Shown: positions 13,621 through 22,122 of the stretch, one piece after another
Numbering within the stretch: position 1 is the stretch's first letter
Layout: each line of letters begins with the position of its first letter
DNA from: CAZOOA01 sp964581355
GTDB taxonomy: Bacteria; Bacillota; Dethiobacteria; DTU022; UBA8154
Reading direction: 5' to 3'
NCBI GenBank assembly: GCA_964581355.1
Contig: CAZOOA010000046.1
Location: 1-24,155 of the forward strand
Length of the DNA: 24,155 bases
Notes under the pieces: generated by a model
Told to the model about the DNA's origin: nothing
What the model saw: the letters and a program-made list of their open reading frames with translations, nothing else
The model's database searches: none
Program-made: the position numbers and the translations under genes

Positions 13621-14628
13621 TCAGTTTGCATAAAACAAGAAAACAAAGGCCAAAAAATACCCCCCCAGGATAATAAATGAAGGAATTCCCATGTGTAGCC
13701 ACTGGCGCCGGAATGGATAAACCAGGCTGATTACCGCCACCAGGGTAAGAAAGATGGCTACAACTGCCACGATAACATTTTGATCGGACAGTCCTGGGAG
13801 AATGGGCCCTTTCCTGTAAAAAAGATCGGTGATAAATAGCAGCAGGATGTTAAAAAAGTTGGCCCCAAAGACATTGCCGACAGCCATTTCCACCTGTCCC
13901 ATCCGGACAGCTGTCATGGTAGTAACCAGTTCTGGAAGTGATGTAGAAAGAGCAATCAACAATGAGCCGACCAAAGTCTGACTCATGCCGGTCTCCAGGG
14001 CGATACGGTCCGCCGCATCGGTTAAGCCTGTACCGGCCAGGATAATCACCATGCCGGCTGCGGCAAAGATCAGGATACCGCGGTGCATTCCCTTTTTGCG
14101 GGCCTGGTGGTCCCCGCCTGTTTCCGGCGCCCCTTCTCCTGGCAGGGCGAAGCTGGACATATTTTTGTCCAGGCCCATAATCATCCCGCTACCCACCAGG
14201 TACACGGCAACTATGGCCACGGTGTCAAAGCCTACCCACCCCAGGGCAAAGGGAAGGTCCAGCAGCATGCCCAGGATGGAGAAAGAGATGGCTGTAACAC
14301 TTAAAATCCCTGTTAAAACCAGGATCTTTTTGCGCCTCGCTGTCAGGGGGCCGCGCCCCTGGACCAGGTCAATTAATGCAATTAAAGCAAGGTTAAAGAG
14401 GATGCTGCCGTAGATATTGCCCCCGGCTAAGTCCGGCGAGCCGATCATGGCCGCCCTGACACAAGTAACAACTTCCGGCAGGGAAGTGGCAAGGGGCAAA
14501 AGGAGGGCTCCAGCCCAGGCACTGCTTAGTCCCAGGCCTGCAGAAATGCGTTCGGCATTCCGGGTCAACTGCGTTCCGGCCAGGATGATTAACATCGCAT
14601 TGAAGAAAAAGGCCAACCACATATTCAC
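13621..14628 (-). CDS. Ca2+/cation antiporter (CaCA family, YrbG-like Na+/Ca2+ exchanger)
   Basis: An inner-membrane cation exchanger of 335 aa with about ten hydrophobic segments in two homologous halves. Each half carries an alpha repeat: GALLLPLATSLPEVVTCV with GGNIYGSILFN near 40-80, and GSLLIALSTSLPELVTTM with GNVFGANFFN near 216-260. The paired Glu in TSLPE are the expected ion-binding residues. A hydrophilic loop (about 155-185) joins the halves. GTG at 14628 or ATG at 14622 can serve as start; the ribosome binding site is weak. The ion pair (Na+/Ca2+, H+/Ca2+ or other) cannot be told from sequence. It lies between glpX and rho, probably in the same transcript. Confidence 0.85.
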   Translation of the reverse strand: MNMWLAFFFNAMLIILAGTQLTRNAERISAGLGLSSAWAGALLLPLATSLPEVVTCVRAAMIGSPDLAGGNIYGSILFNLALIALIDLVQGRGPLTARRKKILVLTGILSVTAISFSILGMLLDLPFALGWVGFDTVAIVAVYLVGSGMIMGLDKNMSSFALPGEGAPETGGDHQARKKGMHRGILIFAAAGMVIILAGTGLTDAADRIALETGMSQTLVGSLLIALSTSLPELVTTMTAVRMGQVEMAVGNVFGANFFNILLLFITDLFYRKGPILPGLSDQNVIVAVVAIFLTLVAVISLVYPFRRQWLHMGIPSFIILGGYFLAFVFLFYAN

Positions 14629-14706
14629 TAGTATGCCCCGGCAGCCGGCGTGTTATAAGCCTTGCTCAGGGAACACCTCCTGTGATAAATTTGCAGCAGG
14701 AGAAAT

Positions 14707-15699
14707 CTAGTCGCTTTGACCTTCTCCCTTGAAACTACGTGCCACGTAATGCGGCTTTAATTGTAGCTGGTGAGTGGCCTGGATAAAGCGCACGGTGCCG
14801 GTGACGCTTCTCATGACCAGGGAATGAGTTGTCGCTGTTGTGCCCGCATAACGGACACCCTGGAGAAAGTCCCCGTCGGTAATTCCCGTAGCTGCAAAAA
14901 TGACATCATCCCCTTTAATCAGGTCTTCCATTAACAGCAACTGTTGGGGATCATCTAAGCCCATTTCCCGAATGCGTTCGGTTTCTTCCTCATCCTCCGG
15001 TACCAGACGCCCCTGAATTTCACCTCCCATACACTTCAGAGCAGCAGCAGCCAAAACGCCTTCCGGGGCTCCGCCGATACCGAACAGAATATCTACTCCT
15101 GCTGCTTCAATGGCCGTGGACATGGCGGCAGAAACATCTCCATCACTGATCAGCCGGGCCCGGGCACCTAACCTGCGGAGCTCTTTGATTATGTGTTCAT
15201 GCCTGGGACGGTCCAGGATGATCGCCACGATATCTTCAACCTGCTTGCCCAGGGCCTTGGCCACCCGAAGCACATTTTCTTCCACCGTGGCATCCAGGTC
15301 AATACATCCCGCGGCCTTGGGCCCCACAGCAATTTTATCCATGTACATATCCGGGGCATGCAACAGGCAGTAGCGCGGGGCAACCGCCAGCACTGACAGA
15401 GCATTGGGCAGCCCCTTGGCTACCAGGTTGGTGCCTTCCAGGGGATCGACAGCCACATCAACCAGGGGGGGCGTGCCCACACCCACCTTTTCCCCAATAT
15501 AAAGCATGGGGGCTTCATCCATCTCCCCCTCCCCGATCACAACCACACCATCAATGTAAACCGTATCAAAGGCCCGGCGCATGGATTCCACAGCAGCGCG
15601 GTCAGCAGCTTTCTTGTTTCCCCGCCCCATCAGCCGTCCCGAAGAAAGCGCTGCCGCTTCCGTTACCCGGACAAATTCCAGCGCAAGTTCACGTTCCAT
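14707..15699 (-). CDS. glpX: Fructose-1,6-bisphosphatase class II (GlpX)
   Basis: Hydrolyses fructose 1,6-bisphosphate in gluconeogenesis. The 330-aa protein begins MERELALEFVRVTEAAAL, typical of GlpX. Metal-binding motifs are VVIGEGEMDEAPML and the DPLEGTNLVAKG loop; the later GIGGAPEGV motif completes the active site. ATG at 15699 is chosen because AAGGAG and GGGAG lie just upstream; the frame is open to 15747 without family similarity. It follows the transaldolase-like gene and fba on the same strand, making a carbon cluster that supports sugar phosphate synthesis from C3 units. Confidence 0.94.
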   Translation of the reverse strand: MERELALEFVRVTEAAALSSGRLMGRGNKKAADRAAVESMRRAFDTVYIDGVVVIGEGEMDEAPMLYIGEKVGVGTPPLVDVAVDPLEGTNLVAKGLPNALSVLAVAPRYCLLHAPDMYMDKIAVGPKAAGCIDLDATVEENVLRVAKALGKQVEDIVAIILDRPRHEHIIKELRRLGARARLISDGDVSAAMSTAIEAAGVDILFGIGGAPEGVLAAAALKCMGGEIQGRLVPEDEEETERIREMGLDDPQQLLLMEDLIKGDDVIFAATGITDGDFLQGVRYAGTTATTHSLVMRSVTGTVRFIQATHQLQLKPHYVARSFKGEGQSD

Positions 15700-15776
15700 C
15701 AGCTCCCACTCCTTAACTGGGGTAAAACTCCCAGGAATTAATACCATAGTCCGCTTGCTTTGCTCTATTGAAATTG

Positions 15777-16433
15777 TTACTTTTCCTTGTCCTTCACTTT
15801 GGCCCAGTCTGCAAGGAAACGTTCAATCCCCTGATCTGTAAGGGGATGACTGGCCATCTGTTTTAACACGGTAAAGGGCAGCGTGGCGATATGGGAACCG
15901 GCAGCAGCAGATTCCTGTACATGCAAGGGATGACGGATACTGGCGGCGATTACCTGGGATGCCAGCTTCTGTCGCTCAAAAACAGTCACCATTTCCCGGA
16001 TCAGGCCGATGCCGTCCCAGCCAATATCATCGATTCTTCCCACAAAGGGGCTGATATAGCTTGCCCCGGCCCGCGCGGCCAGCAGGGCCTGGTTCACAGA
16101 AAAAACCAGGGTCACATTGCAGCGGATCTCCTCGTTTCTCTCCAGCCAGGAGACCGCTTTTAAGCCTTCTATGTTCATGGGGATCTTCACAACCACATTC
16201 GGGGCAATGCCGGCCAACATCCGGGCTTCCCTGATCATCTCTTCTGCTCCCATGCTTACTGCTTCCACGCTGACCGGGCCATCCACATCCCGGCAGATGG
16301 CCTGCATCATTTCTTCAAAGCCACCATCTTCTTTAGCCACCAGTGTGGGATTGGTGGTCACCCCGCTGATAATTCCCCAGGAGACCGCCTCTTTGATTTC
16401 CTGGATATTGGCTGTATCCAAAAAAAATTTCAC
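15777..16433 (-). CDS. Transaldolase / fructose-6-phosphate aldolase family (TalC/Fsa-type)
   Basis: A short-form transaldolase of 218 aa, using a Schiff-base lysine to transfer or cleave dihydroxyacetone units. It starts MKFFLDTANI, then SGVTTNPTLV, VVVKIPMN with catalytic K83, and CNVTLVFSVNQA and AGASYISPFVGRIDDIG, all conserved in the family. GTG at 16433 is chosen since GGGAGG lies 7 nt upstream; TTG at 16439 is too close to it. Sequence alone does not separate transaldolase from fructose-6-phosphate aldolase activity; small Firmicute proteins of this group are usually annotated as transaldolases. It sits between fba and glpX. Confidence 0.9.
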   Translation of the reverse strand: MKFFLDTANIQEIKEAVSWGIISGVTTNPTLVAKEDGGFEEMMQAICRDVDGPVSVEAVSMGAEEMIREARMLAGIAPNVVVKIPMNIEGLKAVSWLERNEEIRCNVTLVFSVNQALLAARAGASYISPFVGRIDDIGWDGIGLIREMVTVFERQKLASQVIAASIRHPLHVQESAAAGSHIATLPFTVLKQMASHPLTDQGIERFLADWAKVKDKEK

Positions 16434-16470
16434 GTTCAATCCTCCCTACGTCTCTCTGAGTAGATATTCG

Positions 16471-17325
16471 TTACGCTTTTCCTGCGCAGCCAAACAGGTG
16501 CAGCTTTTCTTTGATCACTTTTTTCATGGCCTCCTTGGCCGGGGCCAGGATTTTACGAGGGTCAATATTGTCCGGGTCTTTTTCCATAAACGTTTTAATC
16601 CCGCTGGTAAAGGCCTGTCGCAGCTCGGTATCGATATTGATTTTTCGGACCCCTAACTCAATTCCCTTCTTGATGGAGCCTTCAGGAACTCCTGATGCCC
16701 CATGCATGACAATGGGCGTCCCTGTCAACTCCCGGATCCGCTCCAGGCGTTCGAAATCCAGCTTGGGCTCTCCTTTATACGGTCCGTGAGCGGTGCCAAT
16801 AGCCACAGCCAGGGCATCAACATCCGTTTTTTGGACAAAAAGCCTGGCTTCTTCAGGGTCTGTGAGCAGTGCATCCCGCTCTTCTACAGAAATATCGTCC
16901 TCCGTTCCGCCGATCTTGCCCAATTCACCTTCTACTGTCACCCCTACGGCACGGGCTACTTCGATGACCCGGCAGGTGGTAGCGATGTTTTCCTCCAGGG
17001 GCAGCGCTGACCCATCGTACATGACTGAACTAAAACCATGACGGATGCAGCGCATGACCTGGTCAAAATCTGTCCCATGGTCCAGGTGCAGCACCACCGG
17101 GATATCGACTCCTGCAGCAGCGGTCTGCACTAAAGAAACAATGTGTTTCAGCCCGGCATAACGGATGGCTCCCTGGCTGGCCTGCAGAATAACAGGTGCT
17201 CGTTCTTCCGCTGCCGCTTCCACAATAGCCTGAACGATTTCCATGTTATTGGCATTAAATGCTCCTACGGCGTAGCCTTTTTGCTTCGCTGGCTCCAGGA
17301 CTTCCTTTAAGGTTACAAGGTTCAT
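16471..17325 (-). CDS. fba: Class II fructose-bisphosphate aldolase
   Basis: Zinc-dependent reversible cleavage of fructose 1,6-bisphosphate to dihydroxyacetone phosphate and glyceraldehyde 3-phosphate. The 284-aa protein shows the catalytic Asp and zinc His in HLDHGTDFDQV (D82, H83), GTAHGPYKGEP with H180, and VMHGASGVPE with H208, the expected zinc ligands. ATG at 17325 has GGAGAG 6 nt upstream; the longer frame to 17445 lacks similarity. The 70-nt leader carries a 15-nt-period direct repeat (17361-17387) that may be an operator. It leads the fba - transaldolase - glpX group. Confidence 0.94.
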   Translation of the reverse strand: MNLVTLKEVLEPAKQKGYAVGAFNANNMEIVQAIVEAAAEERAPVILQASQGAIRYAGLKHIVSLVQTAAAGVDIPVVLHLDHGTDFDQVMRCIRHGFSSVMYDGSALPLEENIATTCRVIEVARAVGVTVEGELGKIGGTEDDISVEERDALLTDPEEARLFVQKTDVDALAVAIGTAHGPYKGEPKLDFERLERIRELTGTPIVMHGASGVPEGSIKKGIELGVRKINIDTELRQAFTSGIKTFMEKDPDNIDPRKILAPAKEAMKKVIKEKLHLFGCAGKA

Positions 17326-17360
17326 AATTTTCTCTCCTTTCAGCAAGAAATTCCATATCT

Positions 17361-17387
17361 GGACAAAACTGCCCCGGATAAAACTGC
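17361..17387. repeat. Direct repeat in the fba upstream region (possible operator)
   Basis: GGACAAAACTGC (17361-17372) and GGATAAAACTGC (17376-17387) match at 11 of 12 bases with a 15-nt period. They lie 36-62 bases before the fba start codon. No clear -10/-35 pair is visible beside them. Confidence 0.4.
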
Positions 17388-17395
17388 AACAAATT

Positions 17396-18067
17396 TTACA
17401 TGTGCGGTATATTGCCGGAAATCCCCTCAAAAATTTGGGCGGCAATGGGTATCAGGAAAACGATAAAAAGCAGGACGAACAAGATGAACACCACAATTAG
17501 CGCGATGGCCGGCATGAAAAATACCAGGAAGGAGCGCCCCCAGGTAAAATTGTGCACAATCTTAATCCCGGCGATCTTAAGCCAAACCGACCAGAAGAAG
17601 GCGATCAAAGAGATAAGGCCAACAATGTCAAAAGTCGTGTAGCGGGCAAAAAGCCCCCCTACAGCGACAATCACGTATGGAATGTTGGCATAGCCCAGCA
17701 CAGCTCCTAAACTTGTCGGATCTCCTTCCCCCCCAAAGAGCCGGGAGATAAACTGCAGCACAGCTACGGAGAGAAGAAAGTAAAGGGGGCCAAAAACCAG
17801 GTAGACCAGCATAGAAAACAGGGGAATAAATCGCATCATCCCCTCCACTACCTCCAGGGGGACAAAAGGCGCCAGTTCAGGCGTAATTAAGGAAGAGATA
17901 TCCTGCTCGGCTGCAGGTAGATTGATCGTCGCCAAAGATACAATAATGTTGACCAACAGGTAGACAGCCAATCCATGCCATACTGTTCGTTCCCGGGCGA
18001 TACGGGCAAAACCCTTGCTGTACTGGAAAAGTGTATCGTAAAAGTCATCAAGGAAGCCTTTGAACAT
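17396..18067 (-). CDS. Yip1-family multi-pass membrane protein
   Basis: A 223-aa membrane protein with five hydrophobic segments (about 33-50, 83-107, 124-142, 146-168 and 178-205), matching the Yip1 domain. Its biochemical role in bacteria is not established. ATG at 18067 has GGAG 5 nt upstream. It lies 12 nt after the sppA stop, so the two are probably expressed together. This pairing could hint at a role in membrane protein quality control, but that is only context. Confidence 0.75.
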   Translation of the reverse strand: MFKGFLDDFYDTLFQYSKGFARIARERTVWHGLAVYLLVNIIVSLATINLPAAEQDISSLITPELAPFVPLEVVEGMMRFIPLFSMLVYLVFGPLYFLLSVAVLQFISRLFGGEGDPTSLGAVLGYANIPYVIVAVGGLFARYTTFDIVGLISLIAFFWSVWLKIAGIKIVHNFTWGRSFLVFFMPAIALIVVFILFVLLFIVFLIPIAAQIFEGISGNIPHM

Positions 18068-18079
18068 ATAAACTCCTTT

Positions 18080-18985
18080 CTAGCGAAGAAGAAATACCAG
18101 ATGTTCTAAAAACGGGGCCAGCTGGGTTTTTCCCGCTTCGGCATTTCCCATGGTAAAGCGAGTCCAAAAATCCCGGGTGCGGTAAGGATAAATCTGCGGT
18201 TCTTCGGGGATATCCGCTTTCTCGGCAGCAAGATCAATAGCGTCATAATAATTGCCCAACTGGTCCACCAGCCCTGCATCCAGGGCTTGCTGCCCGGTCA
18301 AAATCCGGCCGTCAGCCAGGCTTTGCACATCTTCGGAACTTAAAGAGCGGCGTTCCGAAACCAGTTCAACGAACTGGGCATGAATGTCGTCGACCATCTC
18401 CTGGAAAAGAGCTTTTTCCTCTTCAGTCAGGGGGCGTCCGGGATTCAAGGCATCCTTATGCGGTCCACTTTTAACCACTTCATATTCAATGCCCAGCATT
18501 TCATATAACCCTTCCATGCTGGAAACATCCATGATTGTCCCGATGCTTCCTGTAATGGTACCCGGGTTGGCCACAATATAGTCAGCAGCACAGGCGACCA
18601 TGTATCCTCCGGAAGCAGCCACATCGGCCATAGACGCCACTACTACCTTGCCACTTTCCCGAACCCGCTGGATCTCCTGATAAATTTCCTGGGAAGCTGC
18701 TGCACTTCCTCCGGAACTGTTAATGCGGATTACTAAGGCCTGGATATCATCATCTCTGGCTCTACGCAGATCTTCCTGCAGGCGGTCCGCCCCACCGGTA
18801 GCAAAAAACCCGCCTTCACCAGCGGCAATAATCCCGTCAATATGTATGACACCAACGGCATTACCCGGGTGAGTGGGCACATCTTTTCGTTCGGGGCGCG
18901 GGGCAAAGAGATCACGCAGACCAAAAAAAACGGCTAAAACCAGAGCTGTAATCATCACAGCTGCAATTATCTTTTTCCCACGCAT
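18080..18985 (-). CDS. sppA: Signal peptide peptidase SppA (short, single-domain type)
   Basis: A membrane-bound serine protease that degrades remnant signal peptides; 301 aa. One N-terminal membrane segment (about 5-22) is followed by the S49 peptidase domain. The nucleophile is S125 in AASGGYM and the general base K177 in SGPHKD, spaced 52 residues as in the Ser/Lys dyad of the Bacillus enzyme. RINSSGGS (87-94) forms the oxyanion/substrate strand. AGGAGGG lies 5 to 6 nt before the ATG at 18985. The last 35 residues are divergent. Confidence 0.92.
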   Translation of the reverse strand: MRGKKIIAAVMITALVLAVFFGLRDLFAPRPERKDVPTHPGNAVGVIHIDGIIAAGEGGFFATGGADRLQEDLRRARDDDIQALVIRINSSGGSAAASQEIYQEIQRVRESGKVVVASMADVAASGGYMVACAADYIVANPGTITGSIGTIMDVSSMEGLYEMLGIEYEVVKSGPHKDALNPGRPLTEEEKALFQEMVDDIHAQFVELVSERRSLSSEDVQSLADGRILTGQQALDAGLVDQLGNYYDAIDLAAEKADIPEEPQIYPYRTRDFWTRFTMGNAEAGKTQLAPFLEHLVFLLR

Positions 18986-19044
18986 GAAATCCCTCCTGGC
19001 AACTCCCTGGCTTCCATAAATATACTATTTCTATCTCACGTTAT

Positions 19045-20694
19045 TCATTCCTGCTCCACTTTTAAAAAATGTTGCTCCCCACGCTTTATGGTCAGGGCTA
19101 CAGCGACAAAGTCGCGGAATAGCGGATGGGCCCTATTGGGACGAGATTTAAATTCCGGGTGAAACTGGGTAGCTACAAACCAGGGATGTTCTCTAAGTTC
19201 CACAATTTCCACCAACCTGCGGTCGGGGGATGTACCGCCGAACAGCACCCCCGCTTTTTCAAAGTCATCCCAGTATATGTTGTTAAACTCAAAGCGGTGT
19301 CGGTGGCGTTCGTAGACAATCGCTTCCTGGTAAGATTGGAATGCCCGGCTGGATTGATCCAGCTTACAAGGATAAAGCCCCAAGCGCATAGTCCCTCCTT
19401 TGGAAGACACTTCTTTTTGTTCCGGGAGCAGGTCGATCACCGGCGCTGTCGTATCAGGGACAAATTCTGTGGAATGAGCCCCTGGCAGGTTGCAAATGTT
19501 TCGGGCTATCTCAATAATGGCACAATGCATGCCCAGGCAGAGGCCCAAAAAGGGCACATTATTCTCCCTGGCATACTGGACTGCATGAATTTTCCCCTCG
19601 ATCCCTCGCTCACCAAACCCCCCGGGGACCAAAATGCCGTGGACACCCTGGAAGATTTCTTTTAACACCTGGGGGTTTGTTTCATTCTCCAGCTGTTCGG
19701 AGTCAATCCAGCGGATTTCCACATCAACTCCATTGGAAACCCCTCCGTGCACAAGAGCCTCAATTACACTTAAGTAAGCATCTTTCAACGCGGTATATTT
19801 ACCTACCAGGGCGATGACAACACTTTCTTCCAGGCAGTTGATCCGGCTCACCATTTCTTCCCATTCGCCCAGGTCAGCTTCCCCGTGAGGCACCCCCAAT
19901 TTTTCCAGGACAATCTGCTCCAGCCCTTCCTCTTTAAGCAATAAAGGCACCTGATAAATATTGGAAATGCTGCTGTTTTCGATGACTTCCCGGGGATTAA
20001 TATCGCAAAACAAAGCGATCTTTTCTCGAAAATCCTGGGATAGGGGGTGTTCCGTGCGACAGACAATGATATCTGGTTGGATACCGATGCTGCGCAATTC
20101 TTTGACGCTGTGCTGGGTGGGCTTGGTTTTCAGTTCCCCGGCTCGCTCCAAAAACGGGACCAGGGTAACATGGATATAACAGACGTTTTCCCGACCCAGG
20201 TCGGTTTTCATCTGCCGGATTGCCTCCAGAAAAGGCAAACCCTCGATATCCCCTACGGTGCCACCTATTTCCGTGATCATGACATCCACCCGGGGATCCT
20301 GGGCGGCACGCCGGATGCAGTCTTTGATTTCGTTCGTGATGTGCGGGATTACCTGGACCGTTCCCCCCAAATAATCTCCCCGGCGTTCTTTACTGATCAC
20401 GGACCAGTATATCTTTCCCGTAGTCACGTTATTATTCTTGGTCAGGTTGGAGTCGATAAACCGCTCGTAATGGCCTAAATCCAGGTCTGTTTCCGCACCG
20501 TCGTCAGTTACAAATACTTCCCCGTGCTGGTAGGGGCTCATGGTCCCCGGGTCTATGTTAATATAAGGATCCAGCTTTTGGATGCTGACTTTTAATCCCC
20601 GGCTTTTTAACAGGCAGCCCAGCGAGGCCGCGGTAATTCCTTTCCCCAGAGAAGAAACCACCCCGCCGGTCACGAAGATGTATTTTCCAGGCAT
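19045..20694 (-). CDS. pyrG: CTP synthase
   Basis: Amidates UTP to CTP with glutamine and ATP in pyrimidine synthesis; 549 aa with ATG at 20694 (GGGGAG 8 nt upstream; TTG at 20700 rejected). The N-terminal synthetase domain opens KYIFVTGGVVSSLGKG (P-loop) with QKLDPYINIDPGTMSPYQHGE. The C-terminal class I glutaminase domain has PGGFGERG and LGLCLGMH with nucleophile near C386, and the His-Glu pair in QFHPEFKSRP. The residue after CLGM is His where most CTP synthases have Gln. Only 23 nt separate it from speE, so there is no room for a pyrG-type attenuation leader. Confidence 0.96.
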   Translation of the reverse strand: MPGKYIFVTGGVVSSLGKGITAASLGCLLKSRGLKVSIQKLDPYINIDPGTMSPYQHGEVFVTDDGAETDLDLGHYERFIDSNLTKNNNVTTGKIYWSVISKERRGDYLGGTVQVIPHITNEIKDCIRRAAQDPRVDVMITEIGGTVGDIEGLPFLEAIRQMKTDLGRENVCYIHVTLVPFLERAGELKTKPTQHSVKELRSIGIQPDIIVCRTEHPLSQDFREKIALFCDINPREVIENSSISNIYQVPLLLKEEGLEQIVLEKLGVPHGEADLGEWEEMVSRINCLEESVVIALVGKYTALKDAYLSVIEALVHGGVSNGVDVEIRWIDSEQLENETNPQVLKEIFQGVHGILVPGGFGERGIEGKIHAVQYARENNVPFLGLCLGMHCAIIEIARNICNLPGAHSTEFVPDTTAPVIDLLPEQKEVSSKGGTMRLGLYPCKLDQSSRAFQSYQEAIVYERHRHRFEFNNIYWDDFEKAGVLFGGTSPDRRLVEIVELREHPWFVATQFHPEFKSRPNRAHPLFRDFVAVALTIKRGEQHFLKVEQE

Positions 20695-20717
20695 AAGCAA
20701 ATCTCCCCTTTCTTCAT

Positions 20718-21569
20718 TTAAGACGATGTCCCAGGTGTTGAATCGCTTGTTGTTAATTCTTGCACAAAACGGGGCAGCAAAAAAGACCCCTGGTGAACCT
20801 GGGATGTATAGTAGCGGGTATCCTTTGGCACATAATTATTTTCCGGGTAAAGGGGGTTATGATACCTGGAACCCAAGGAAAAACTCCACAACCCACTGGG
20901 ATAGGTAGGGATGGATGCCAAATAAAGGTATGTATGTGGAAAAATTGAACGAATCCGTGCCTGGACATTGCGGATCAATTCGGCATTGACAAACGGAGAT
21001 TCTGTCTGGGCCACCATCAAGCCATCTTGCTTTAAAGCCTGGCACACAGACCGGTAAAAGGGGGTTTGAAAAAGTTTTTCCGCCGGGCCTACGGGCTCCG
21101 TGGAGTCGACAATGACCACATCAAAGGCTTCGTGAAAGGAACGAATAAACTCCACCCCATCGGTATGCACAATTTCCACCCGGGGATCTTCCAGGGAAGA
21201 ACTCATCTGAGGGAAAAAGCGCAGTGAAGCCTCAACCACCTGGTGATCAATCTCCACCAGGGTAACTTTGTTTAGCGAAGGATATTTGCAAATTTCCCGG
21301 ATGGTTCCCCCGTCGCCTCCACCGATAACCAACACATCGGTCGGGTTGGGGTGAGTGCGCATAGGTATATGGGCGATCATTTCATGATAGACAAATTCAT
21401 CCAGGTCCGTAGCCTGGACCATCCCGTCCAGAACCAGCATTTTGCCGAACTGAAAGGTTTCTAAAACTGCCAAATCCTGGTACGGTGTGTGCCAGCGGCA
21501 CAGCGTTTCTTTCACCTTACAGGAAAAACCCAGGTTTGGTGTTTGCAGTTCGGTATACCATAATTCCAT
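20718..21569 (-). CDS. speE: Polyamine aminopropyltransferase (spermidine synthase)
   Basis: Transfers aminopropyl from decarboxylated S-adenosylmethionine to putrescine or a related acceptor. The 283-aa protein shows the N-terminal beta domain, VLVIGGGDGGTIREI (79-93) binding the aminopropyl donor, LVEIDHQVVE (104-113), and catalytic D155 in VDSTEPVGPAEKLF. GGAGAG lies just before the ATG. It starts 14 nt after the pdaD stop, so arginine decarboxylation and aminopropyl transfer are coupled in one operon. No agmatinase (speB) is in the window, so the acceptor could be putrescine made elsewhere or agmatine itself. Confidence 0.93.
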   Translation of the reverse strand: MELWYTELQTPNLGFSCKVKETLCRWHTPYQDLAVLETFQFGKMLVLDGMVQATDLDEFVYHEMIAHIPMRTHPNPTDVLVIGGGDGGTIREICKYPSLNKVTLVEIDHQVVEASLRFFPQMSSSLEDPRVEIVHTDGVEFIRSFHEAFDVVIVDSTEPVGPAEKLFQTPFYRSVCQALKQDGLMVAQTESPFVNAELIRNVQARIRSIFPHTYLYLASIPTYPSGLWSFSLGSRYHNPLYPENNYVPKDTRYYTSQVHQGSFLLPRFVQELTTSDSTPGTSS

Positions 21570-21583
21570 TTCTTGCTCTCCCC

Positions 21584-22042
21584 TTACCAGAGGGCAACAG
21601 CTGCAACAGCCGCCCCGGCTTTTTTTACACGGTGTTCAATGCTACTTATTTTCATCCCTTTGAGCTCCATGTTCCTGATTTCAAAGGCTTCTTTGATCAT
21701 CTCTTCAATCTTGCTGCGCGCTTCTTCGGCGCTCAGCGTGCCCGAATGTTCCATGAGCACACCAAAACTGTCCTCTGAGAACCCGATGCCCACGGCTGCA
21801 GCGACCAGTTCTCCGGGGGTGGAGCTGGTAGCAACCCCGTAAACTGTTGGCACCAGGGCTCCATCGGGAAAACGAAATCCCTGGGGAGCCTCCTTACATC
21901 CTGGAGGCAGGATACTGGTAACCCGGATCAAGTTGCAGTCTCCTATCCCGATTTTTAATAGTGCCGCATCAAAAGCTGTCAGGCTGTGCTCTGCTTCGGC
22001 TGCTGCGGCACCCATGAAGTATAGCTCCGGAATTGTTTTCAT
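21584..22042 (-). CDS. pdaD: Pyruvoyl-dependent arginine decarboxylase (PdaD/AaxB family)
   Basis: Decarboxylates arginine to agmatine, using a pyruvoyl group made by self-cleavage. The 152-aa proenzyme aligns by eye with the Methanocaldococcus jannaschii enzyme: FDAALLKIGIGDCNLIR, then VTSILPPG, GALVPTVYGVATSSTPGE, and E98 in VLMEHSG. The expected cleavage is before S43, giving T42-S43. The archaeal enzyme has Ser-Ser at this place, whereas Chlamydia has Thr-Ser. The ribosome binding site AGGAAGGA lies about 11 nt upstream. It forms a pair with speE, which suggests the agmatine feeds polyamine synthesis rather than acid resistance; no antiporter is adjacent. Confidence 0.9.
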   Translation of the reverse strand: MKTIPELYFMGAAAAEAEHSLTAFDAALLKIGIGDCNLIRVTSILPPGCKEAPQGFRFPDGALVPTVYGVATSSTPGELVAAAVGIGFSEDSFGVLMEHSGTLSAEEARSKIEEMIKEAFEIRNMELKGMKISSIEHRVKKAGAAVAAVALW

Positions 22043-22082
22043 CTTGGCTCGATCCTTCCTGTTGAATTAATGAATCTAGAGA

Positions 22083-22102
22083 AAGACCCGCCCCCGGGTC
22101 TT
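22083..22102 (-). terminator. Possible terminator between the MBL hydrolase and pdaD
   Basis: AAGACCCG (22083-22090) and CGGGTCTT (22095-22102) form a perfect 8-bp stem with a 4-nt loop. On the minus strand the following bases are TCTCTAG, a weak U tract, so termination would be partial. It lies about 20 nt beyond the hydrolase stop codon. Confidence 0.4.
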
Positions 22103-22122
22103 CCCGTTGAAATTGCCTGCTT

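Noticed and set aside
15068..15084. A third copy of the repeat core (GCCGATACCG in glpX)
   Set aside because: Ten bases match but they encode a conserved GlpX glycine-rich loop and similarity stops outside them.
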